From Tistlia consotensis USBA 355 (GTDB taxonomy: Bacteria; Pseudomonadota; Alphaproteobacteria; Kiloniellales; DSM-21159), in NCBI RefSeq assembly GCF_900177295.1, contig NZ_FWZX01000009.1:112569-176568 (forward strand): 64,000 nucleotides of DNA. The letters are read 5' to 3'. Below, in pieces: positions 51,301 through 53,088 of this stretch. The translations under genes were made by a program, and so were the position numbers. Under the pieces are notes generated by a model that saw nothing but the letters and a program-made list of their open reading frames with translations, searched no databases and was not told the DNA's origin. The stretch's first letter is position 1. The number at the start of each line of letters is the position of its first letter.

Positions 51301-53071
51301 GCGTGCGCTGGGGCTCGGCAGCCGTCTGGCACGGAGCCTGGCGGGATTGAGCTTCTCCCTCGGCGAGGTCGGCGAGGCGCCGGCGCCCGCCGCGCGCTTT
51401 TCCCTGGGCGAAGGCTCGCTCGCGGTGCAACGCAGCGGGCGCGGGCCGGCGAGCCTCGTGGCCGAGGGCCCGGACGGACGCCCCATCGAGCTCGCGAAGG
51501 CTCCCGATGCGGAGGCCCTCGCCGAGGCGCTGGAGCGCGGCTTCCTCGCCGGCGCGCCTCTCGACCTGCAGGAGCGGATCCGGGCCGCCCTTGCGGGCTG
51601 GCAGAGCGACCCGGCCGGCGCGGTCGCCTTCGAGGTCGGCGGTCGCGACGAGAGCAGGGCGCGCTCGGAGCGCGCCTTGCTCGGTGCCGCGAGCCTCGCC
51701 GCGCTCGGCGAGGCCGGCCCCGAGCCGCTGCAGGCGGCGGGCCCGGCCGACGGCCGGCGCAGCCATCTGCCGCGCGACGTTCTCCGCCTTGCCCGCGAGC
51801 TGCTGAGCGAGGCGGCCGACCTCCAGAACCTGGCGGGCGAGGCAGTCGCGGGGCCAGACAGCGAGGCCCTCGAGCGGCTTCGCAGGCAGGTCTGGCAGCT
51901 CGAGCAGGCCGCCGGCGCGAGGCGCGGCCGGACTCGGGAAACGGTCTCCCTGCCGGACCCCGACGGGCGTCTCGCCCAGGCGGTCGAGCGCAATCTGTCC
52001 GCGGTCGTGCCGCACCTGACGCGCCAGGAGAGCGCCGATCTGGACCGGGCGGCGGGCGTCGCCGCCGGCGACGCCGCGGCGGCCTTTGCGCGGCCGGCCT
52101 GGCAGGACTGGGGCCTGTCCGGCTGGACAGCGGACGGACCGGCGGCCTGGGCGCTCGCCGGTGCGGTCGCCCGGATCTCGGCGGGCGAAGACGGACGGGA
52201 CCCGGTGCTGTCGCCCGACCTCAGCGATCGGGCCCGCGAGGGCGACCTGCAGGCTTCCGCTGCGCACGCGGAGTCCCGCTACCAGGGCCTCACGGAGGCC
52301 CTGCGCGCCGGCCATACCTCTCCCGAGGAAACGCAGGAAGATGCCCGGGGGCGGCCGAACTCCGCCCCCGAAGATCGCACCGCCACCGAAGCGCTGCTGC
52401 GCACCGTCGAGGCGCTCGGTGCGATCGGGGGCATCGTCGGCAGGCAGGGCGTGCGCCAGACGGCCGCCGGCCAGCGTGCGGTCCGCCGGCGCCTGGAGGA
52501 GCGCCGGGCCGGGAGCCGAGCCGTCGAGGCAGAGCTGAGGGAGGAGCCCGGGCTCGCCGAGCAGCTGGCCGGCGCCCTGGCGGCCGAGGGCAGCCCCGAG
52601 AGCAACCGGGACGAGCTGCCGGCGCAGTCCCGCGCGGGGTCAGCTCCGGAGGACCTCCCGAGCGCGACCGAGGGTGCGGCGGAGCGCTTCAGGGCGGACC
52701 GGCCCGAGAACTGGCTGGCGGTCGGTGCGGATGGGGAGGCTCTCTCGGCCGATCGGCAGCGGATCGCCGAGGCGGCGGCGCGCCTTCCCGCAGCCGACCT
52801 GGTCCGGCTCTACAGCCAGCTGCTGCCCTTGGCGGAGCAGGCTTACGGGCCCGTCCGGGTGGCAGAGAGCGCCCAAGCGTCCAGCGAGGAGCTGCAGCGC
52901 CTCCAGCTGCAGGCGGCCGGCCCGGTCATCGCCGAGAACGTGCTGCGACGCACGGCGGCCGAGAGGGGGATAGACCTGTCCGACGCCGTCGCTCACGCCC
53001 AGCGGGCCCCGGCTGCCCCCGGCACCCCGGCCACCCGCGGCGCCGAGCGGCGGTCCACCCAGCGGCGCTGA
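30326..53071 (+). CDS. Giant 7581-residue polyvalent protein of a conjugative element
   Basis: One uninterrupted reading frame of 7582 codons (about 0.8 MDa if unprocessed). It starts at GTG 30326 and ends 17 bases before the VirD4 gene. Order of parts by residue: unknown N-terminus (1-430); N6-adenine methylase and SF2 helicase (about 439-1870, DarB-like); coiled coil (about 1910-2180); two copies of a repeat domain (2320-2356, 2467-2503); helical repeats with GWQxP (2640-3215); zincin-like site HEALH (3821); two HExWH zincins (4574, 4900); third repeat copy (5155-5191); two ADP-ribosyltransferase-like regions (about 5250-5480, 5545-5695); repeat copies four and five (5849-6019); zincin HELWH (6521); unknown C-terminus. 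Pro/Ala/Gly-rich linkers with F/Y-S-L-G motifs separate the parts. Such proteins are injected with conjugating DNA or phage DNA to block host defences; that role is inferred from family knowledge. Confidence 0.88.
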   Translation: MPARRIAPARIVKPESGSLPDSQAASVAGDGPVGGSPSGPPSVDERLARARRADFAAQPEAELSLLSDGEVEQLATRLGRARERKLTLEGWGFDRRATEAALLAQVPFARLADAISDLGPPAADAADALAMLAARPLRYSAEQRGLFHNLAREALTAFAKNLPDGGTGAEARSFEAGGANGCGVTILSLAGGVLIATPLPAARLHPEGHCPEGDHPAGTSSSGPRLPGYADAEGCLTVVPDGGPDRIVALPIAALGDRTALADLLRALEMLASREASSRPGPQTQDPPAPAEPPPGPFGPAAAADLLHGWLSERLEADGGLTADERTDLEVWLSSWQAGERRSGWAAAGIEEWLWRSGEKRSLAEIETALADEWLAAKGRSRGLPELDDVLDDVLERARPLAPGRAGEAIESFFSLGRGPAKRPHARTGPSVRGAGSPRERFARNMDALETLVGLETDGRSPTEEERRRLAGYLGWGGASQAFDGLSQTIASNSRERLEKVAGERFAALRASTLNAHYTDERIVRALWGMLRRLGLPRDGRVLEPGCGTGWFIEGRPAGLEDLRMTGVEKEPAAAAIARLLHPEADIRAGALEETRLPDGFFDAVIGNVPFADVRVPDRRYDALAPSLHDYCLLRSVDHLKPGACAAIVTSRHTLDKGSTRVRRALHDRARLVSAYRLPSGTFSHSAGTETDTDLVVFQKRACPLSLLPDREREAATAGETPWLDLAEVPDPLGGAPIPINRYFAAHPRQMLGRMERSHGAYGGQDGKREPICRLRDADGIALSPREIPVRVAAALGRAAGRLPEGIALSGQAAARSAEQGSWPERSVTGQAVTGQVAPGQVELPREGSWFEEDGRIFRSLGGRRVEPALPPEDAQRLALLLGIKAALAQVYQSQHRDEPAETRRRCRAELNRRYDAYIAAFGRINGRATRRLLKDDPDGIQLQGLETPAEAGQPAGWRKADVFARDVLASARTPERAEDLSEAFAISLAERGSVDPVRVAGLVGMTEEDAAARLVEHGLAYRDPSAGGRLVEAAAYLSGAVREKLRLAESAAASDPAFLPSVEALRAVQPEPIGREEISVQLGASWLPPETLEDFAAHLLGLAPAASGRPRSGQAGANLPGSNQSRDAKAPVRVGYDERSHRWTVEALTAAARRAERGNPGRVAFGTRRVSALKLLERLLNRRVLVERTREGAIDQAATALLEQRAAAQQRAFSDWLWQDESRAKTLEARYNDRLNGWRPCQWDGSHLRLPGMSPQWAALLRDHQRRGIWRGLKGNTLLDHDVGAGKTSVLIATAMEARRLGLAAKPLIAVKPETLEDFAATIKEMYPAARALVWPSKQTVGAAERRTFFARARSGDWDMVVVPHDPLDMLAMTPEREARYLAEELEAYRGALERARARDRAEGVRRTTRSVKELEKATAKLDARIKRLLKGGRKEDAVYFDEIGVDMLLVDEAHRYKRLYIATQMHQLRGLPSGESQRAANMLWRAKYLDEASRARGRGGENGSWGVVFATGTPLTNSVVELFNLQRFLQQQALEGAGLAAFDAWASVFADAETRVERDVAGRYRPTTRLSRFVNLPELGSLFGQVQDCVLEVPGLERPQLRQVAVPVEPGPALARLQQHLGERAGRVAQVEPDQDNMLLIATQGRLAALDARLLDARLPDSEGGKLEAAIETIAAIHRLYPDRVQLAFFDVGVNPSGPGGLGEETLSAWRAGNDEPAGEGSDEVHGFSVREALKRGLVAAGVPEREIVDFFELKGAARAEAQARLRSGDATIALGSTEKLGTGTNVQDRLLAIHDLDAPWRPSDLKQRLGRGERQGNRNSELWNYRYVTRGSFDAYLWQVLEAKARFTRQFREGSFEGRSFVDRSGELSPAELLAEAAGNPLALEAGRLAEDIERADVRLRAFDSADARRRQAVAALELEIRERLEEQEGLSGAAVAAAAALKAPAALRLGPAAPDGDAGETDSITGRSAVGEALLRRFREAAEERARAGGYDERPDLELGRWRGLPVLLRQRYRFQPPELVLRVVGSTLPIGARSAAAVALSLDGRLQRLLAEQQQLSERIAEIRREASSLKPDGRQAQARAQLEEERRALAARQRRAEALLKLPVAEPAEVGKLAGLRGRRLEAAIEGLMERVDRGRPLDAGDQARLAALLERQRQGAAGAVPEPRRRPLPPVGLALKPLAGSPGYGLGANRGGETDAPAAAATPSRASGAEAGELVAASLGDPSLGDPSAASDPAEDLPMGPLNGARLRHSAWRPMDGLWVRLSSRSGNAPPPLWLGSAFEAERDPTGCFAVHRELGLDQLASGGNSGRPGRQWQVTHLPTGYSIATTLRFTDRQAARKATRVLSRLRLDWGSSDPEAISVAARRLPKLRDEFDEIRALAADGPAADFSLGDLFNSPRPARDWTALPAVAVKLADSAGPFALDGAVFEAEARGALAVLRAPQSRALASGGFKIDPLRPPRWCVLHLPTGRRVDFCRSFASRADARSYADALLPLVDWATLDQQSGSVAQLAPGVLRPTAGSLAEYAGRLREKIDLESRFARGDRHRPQPPATAGREALPASPSGDLPDLRLLSGAQDRGPDFAASLGRPTSGFDPDAPGRRAATGHRAATGHDAPESQTEQGRKMTTTGARNGAPEGRFLPLAAVRDQGAAAHQGAAPGRGLRRLARFARGAAAAAGPLAGLIYAVWHRSGGGTAAGPALREVATSLDRWQAAEAARTATNQATLAAVDPALLGKASFAFEQAEDLARSLADHGVALSQLAARRDALEPLAADALHALESATALGWQPPGQAPAALVADTYARLAEAAGQALPQYLAGLPAGEEARVRPLVEAAVTQGWAPDPGLLERVAGPLGLASQAHGLEQQLAVASARLGEAFSADWHHLLAELPWAGGAGDKLLEAWREGESVRQLANAGRLETLDGGRDLATMLFEHADRIAQDAAALGIDPQSLLSGTPDGGALTAEGSLPGEAAHALLESAARTLDAARDLGWQAPAPLPAPSVAEHLAALADKAGLSLDAWLASLPQAEAARCRSIVEAAEAAGWQAPAPSQLLALAAREADTTWHALSRSLEGRLVDFHTRLDDAMRAAAPEAGKALDHWAQLSRDLADRLDLALNGPARLGEGEAWLEPTRSWGADLVQHAAVLLERSGSYLDQLSHHASPSEILASDAVQGAGELLGRAGELLSHGVTVVEQSLGIDVGTLAHQLSSLQFSLGDRPRADSTGTEGPAAAEAVDAALSGLAAVPGRALAAGLGLPPAPASPPADPPESSGYRSGALAALACGGSVLRPSAEAHARARLLEAAPAGEPALFERRVDLWAGLTVLRALGALADGATLEGVLPEGDRLAREHAAALDREVEVMRGFRRKVEIDRQGVAAAVALSLGERPAMQPALVTPEEVERAAQLLVQHLVDDEGMTGSISLALGRQGLQSAARHYRALSEILALEAGDPRFLQRARRIAAESGGPAALGGLVATAEGFECDLQSALAGRPESERDRVTEEVKPILRAMDHALPMADALARIRHGATARLRRSGGRGSAGSPGPAMKEAEIRKVASDALALAGPRGLGALSMADRADRSLRRTLETAGFRPGQPGPAIPVEDLVLDESRSRASRRASVQLWIREEGGTAIAFALDDAGRLAATVEVSEDGRSAVAVGSRSIEPSRFSLGAPPAPGPEGWVIPEPPGRLRRGERAVVPAGITGLSWAYRGFGSGVVAGTLQDGDFGRRRAIWMHQNQESLWQLLPRELSEQHMGFADALFMAAPGGGWRRMDAASLPMIFSEAAEAGLPAPRQDRGLRFAPVFALTAEDPAGHIAHEALHVHLRNGRIPLDELKVFEEPEVREELDRRYGLADAGYDERRFAEEGAAHLAGEHWLRLVRSGDASGAGDPGRGARERGMAAADARGGGTAQDSGVPGLRIRPDRQDAIEAFLARFQVGAYARRAVDAAVVEQALLDVGLEGREDPRIGRVGPAGEVYSLGEAKPGAREDRTAGAETAEGRTPEAGAGDRGDRLMGLLAGMGAGPLVGVLLDVFGQDPESGLPRLSPRQRRWLAAPVVVHGEAGLRPAWMPAAVKAERMRETLAAARAGSAEIRVGPVEIATVMYAATLQRPLARELQDLYIWAAAHAAAEGAPPGAPDAETAPRPLTADGKPASAAEVWCRVTGETTAAFERLSRRISGDGASWDAIAEARRRLSSEIERKALAHAAVVPSSANRAGSGHGAAPEAAPVIEATIAPFFSASLGLQPPLQLDPASGLAPSPRVAAALARLVDADLPADAAAVAARLDLDGLPLTLRFVRQDGELRPTDRLPAGASAGLRSLALALTAAPAYPEPVPRSVSRAGPGPERGAGKGQAGPRMSRTEPDARSRDRGERSPTTSAARRRALPLGDRWRAAVAAELAAVQELERAEAGLSPTLFGRPELKGALTVLAGGGDPERAVQAAAELAAAGAAPAALDAIRAAGRSLAEASGTCLALVEEAERGAPGTLPAEFRRGAVVLRGELLRAARRMNPGLAVEIVAELAGEGRSVTDSGASSPARQPVQGLYDRARNLARISLDLVHARAPREALHHEVWHSLERLLTPAERTILRRRFPDTRDRRDLPPQLRRSAEENAAYAFQAWTAGRPPGGGARGAPSEVEAVFRPIRSVLQRLGSGLSGQGFRSAEDIFRSAERGEIGNAHWRRRLLEGQGRARTATGGSLPIAASLGAAADIAAESGAPGLVGRRRRLAPEGRPTFRVVSRGELGLEPIGGADLAAEDGPRLATRSPAEGQAPAPRERKRVRGGHPARPGQGAAPARSSAAEGAAGGDGGFTDENRETLQSLHTELLAIARRLNPTVEIALVDRLVPPPESLGALLASGADPDSLPSELAGLYQGSLNLVAVATHDRLGDPRKHAFHETWHSLERLLTPGEQAALRAAFPEQRDEHGQVRLSHEENVAYAFQDWAFDRASGPALTPAAAEAFGRLGEGFTDLTSWCHARGIRSAIDFADRALPAPVVDLFERAYRGELGLRAAAGEARRIREEAVSADPGLLGHLAGRMTELVERTLPTLESLAHRVASPDFAVGFASGAAGGTALGALAFSLGSDDGLLGRMRDRVEAALADPALEGWEQGELRPIDRGGAHRPIPTLVRPELEPLHLVPVESGGTPEERWALSLSGGLRLPPGNGFFSVRHAAEAAKALLPLSADWQLAEAEARANWHYERALTERIERALEPHRLADRRDYAEAELGATSRQDLEEDGFDTRRVLWMGVHDPLAPEVDLHPLLAEERDVLEEFRGFDVAPVYLVRGLRFADLTSLSGLEPDARAALEAFFEANREQCAATIIDAAYYIPFYESGEWSYVPFECLVFRDGQGEEIARDSKLGLQLYALDGDFDQWLAAAERLGASFDYDESASRFEDWCQEQLRTMPIEDFAAYVSEGRWDEIGGEFAGELVDALAHQMAAAGFDGIRYTIEWHGGDFLQLTNPAAVTVAWDALAADIERLREEAKRRQDLEATRASRRRPEELERAEREKERFNPLAAEGEGFSLDPVWWARSSDPKLGRLELDAAYHGGSMSLVDRRRHAAALHGDDSVLPVYLKDRRFARLHDDVWPAALGRAAKAFYRRKAGPIAELGISSYQAFKARLKAADWDALADRARGEAPEQAARALLGSLAADARNEGLDGIVGTLPDGTKVAIGADRRDVTVAWDRVDARDPLRRLGDLGAQGMIEAARQSGRQATLGAATRPRALAGKGAYARLVGENLRRLAYQGAEEAPDGEALAGEIFGADEVLVARAELSQMPELPPALAERGWRPVTIEIAMVGGATRVPAWLAPPAEGAAEEAGPAGLLAVHRPQGPQADLEPRFTVTHVASGTQVSGVLLATPEAAATAAERILALDDWDWAGLDGEALVGLEPDRLNALKEACEREMRAARSQERGAESGRAGQPEPDDEADPELPGWRADIARLVSDPSDPGLREAREVLERDGLAIAAVPEASGEWRLFHVASGLSFPASFADRATAAAAAETLSGLKDWRLADRHSFRVAGGRILLADEAVAAAFADRVSGLTGARLDAAGGDTAAIEPGPAAVKAFLTGADRAALLELGYSAEAIYGLSAPAAGEILDSAGYTPERLAGLTPIDRERFRVLLEEERGARQQGEQPNGTSGPEAVPDPFSDRRPESAADPLAPDPRSPAGDAVPSWVTERGVTERGGTERSETAIRIEPSGPRPTPEPAPSGPAADPEPGAGVRVAAAAAPNGGGPVDSRPAVSAVVFEPTPPRSPDPVVLSAPASAADRAATSEPAFFPQQEVPATQPPGGIMATRRQTGMRPTSRSSEPLAARLRRDIDLALGRLERESEPGIPASEMQALAGSLADHQGRPLVNLALYRDIAHANPEILPLSSGYLLYRDPDFNDAWRYAAVTDFLQMIGPDGPLGDDDRFADPRIIDRLATFAGAYVGAWGQDEAELRRKATAIAQEVNPHVAVQVVDSLYGSGELVSVSGADHEDRQRVAGLYFRSAGLLAVSRDPGAGDPIAGLRHELWHSIAPLLTDSERRRLADRYGDGKRGEERAAEAFSAWMNKRSGDRKIRTDGLFARLRRFVVRLDKAHRATGWDPVDALFDSVASGQVAARATLFDVARPLGESAQGGQVSNGQVSNGQAGDRESVAASLAADPSLAGLGETERRAHVERALASQAARSYAEGARIAEIAGLAGLADQLRKTALRQASRQPLTGRQLYEELRRRLPDQRIRTAILSAGYYGVRDERRVTGLNAELDRVLREDLRAASSAVPVDLSVDAAALARAFGASSDTGGRAGLAASAARLSDSASTAARLPFGLEPPGGPADWEIGRAAFVAAVAGGRASGGGMERVPARTRTERDSYTGRDRTVTEAPAHFRYQPTGLPAITLETAKVEDDPRRACESFHGFIVRQAFEDGRYIPDAVLAEYPELAQRQRATRLATAAPRSGPGAGDARRRDAAVRRQTGADAATLNAPALSPLPSDALPDLEDARALGLGSRLARSLAGLSFSLGEVGEAPAPAARFSLGEGSLAVQRSGRGPASLVAEGPDGRPIELAKAPDAEALAEALERGFLAGAPLDLQERIRAALAGWQSDPAGAVAFEVGGRDESRARSERALLGAASLAALGEAGPEPLQAAGPADGRRSHLPRDVLRLARELLSEAADLQNLAGEAVAGPDSEALERLRRQVWQLEQAAGARRGRTRETVSLPDPDGRLAQAVERNLSAVVPHLTRQESADLDRAAGVAAGDAAAAFARPAWQDWGLSGWTADGPAAWALAGAVARISAGEDGRDPVLSPDLSDRAREGDLQASAAHAESRYQGLTEALRAGHTSPEETQEDARGRPNSAPEDRTATEALLRTVEALGAIGGIVGRQGVRQTAAGQRAVRRRLEERRAGSRAVEAELREEPGLAEQLAGALAAEGSPESNRDELPAQSRAGSAPEDLPSATEGAAERFRADRPENWLAVGADGEALSADRQRIAEAAARLPAADLVRLYSQLLPLAEQAYGPVRVAESAQASSEELQRLQLQAAGPVIAENVLRRTAAERGIDLSDAVAHAQRAPAAPGTPATRGAERRSTQRR
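31640..35930 (+). other. Methylase-helicase module of the giant protein
   Basis: Residues about 439-1868. Adenine methylase: SAM motif LEPGCGTGWF (about 541) and catalytic motif GNVPF (607, a variant of NPPF), followed by DRRYDAL and TSRHTLDKGS typical of plasmid DarB-like methylases. SF2 helicase: Walker A VGAGKT (1284-1289), Walker B DEAH (1453-1456), VFATGTPLTNS, and helicase C motifs LGTGTNVQDR (1783) and QRLGRGERQGN (about 1810). All key residues are present, so both activities could be real. Role: probably protects or modifies the transferred DNA against restriction. Confidence 0.8.
32807..32851 (+). repeat. 15-bp tandem repeat, three units, in a linker of the giant gene
   Basis: Units starting GTGACCGGGCAGG, encoding VTGQA-VTGQV-APGQV. 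One of six such in-frame duplications in this conjugation block. Confidence 0.85.
36998..37027 (+). repeat. 15-bp tandem repeat encoding SLGDP twice
   Basis: Two perfect copies of AGTCTCGGCGACCCC in a Pro/Ala linker of the giant gene. It duplicates the S-L-G-D variant of the linker motif. Confidence 0.85.
37283..37395 (+). repeat. Repeat domain copy 1 (HLPTG...DW)
   Basis: Residues about 2320-2356 of the giant protein: starts WQVTHLPTG, ends LRLDW. Further copies lie at about 37724-37835 (WCVLHLPTG...LVDW), 45788-45900 (WALSLSGG...SADW), 47870-47980 (FTVTHVASG...LDDW) and 48275-48385 (WRLFHVASG...LKDW). The pattern is a beta-hairpin plus an Ala-rich helix. Confidence 0.7.
38144..38179 (+). 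repeat. 18-bp tandem repeat, two perfect units
   Basis: CGTGCCGCGACCGGTCAC twice, encoding RAATGH-RAATGH in the linker before the helical-repeat part of the giant protein. Confidence 0.9.
41729..41962 (+). other. Zincin-like domain 1 of the giant protein (HEALH)
   Basis: HEALH at residue 3821, followed about 45 residues later by FAEEGAAHLAG, whose Glu could be the third zinc ligand. More divergent than the three HExWH copies. Confidence 0.6.
43858..44205 (+). other. Zincin-like domain 2 of the giant protein (HEVWH)
   Basis: Pattern: RMNPGLAVEIV, then GLYDRARNL, HEVWHSLERLLT at residue 4574, and EENAAYAFQAW, whose Glu is a likely third zinc ligand. Matches copies 3 and 4 in order and spacing. 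Confidence 0.72.
44826..45171 (+). other. Zincin-like domain 3 of the giant protein (HETWH)
   Basis: RRLNPTVEIAL, GLYQGSLNL, HETWHSLERLLT at residue 4900, and EENVAYAFQDW. Nearly the same motif string as domain 2, so a recent duplication is likely. Confidence 0.72.
46070..46765 (+). other. ADP-ribosyltransferase-like region 1 (tentative)
   Basis: Residues about 5250-5480. The end of the region reads AGFDGIRYTIEWHGGDFLQLTNPAAVTVAWD, with only its first 20 residues or fewer quoted as motif elsewhere; the form DGI-x-Y followed by a final AWD strand is seen in ART-like polyvalent domains. No firm R-S-E triad is visible, so the call is weak. Confidence 0.35.
46960..47410 (+). other. ADP-ribosyltransferase-like region 2 (tentative)
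   Basis: Residues about 5545-5695. AYHGGS near the start, VLPVYLKDRRFARL, then EGLDGIVGTLPDG and DVTVAWD at the end. The H-G-S start and D-G-I ending are typical of polyvalent-protein ART domains, but the catalytic Glu is not assigned. Confidence 0.45.
48881..48925 (+). repeat. Imperfect 15-bp tandem repeat, three units
   Basis: Encodes VTERG-VTERG-GTERS in a Pro-rich linker of the giant protein. Confidence 0.7.
49690..50015 (+). other. Zincin-like domain 4 of the giant protein (HELWH)
   Basis: EVNPHVAVQVV, GLYFRSAGL, HELWHSIAPLLT at residue 6521, then EERAAEAFSAWM. The domain order matches copies 2 and 3. Confidence 0.7.
50216..50245 (+). repeat. 15-bp tandem repeat, two perfect units
   Basis: CAGGTCTCGAACGGG twice, encoding QVSNG-QVSNG, in the linker after zincin domain 4. 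Confidence 0.88.
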
Positions 53072-53088
53072 CAGGAGCATCCGGCGTC

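Noticed and set aside
49894..53088. N-terminal extension of the coupling protein into the giant gene
   Set aside because: No conservation upstream of the ATG at 53089, which has a ribosome site and is followed by the expected membrane segment.
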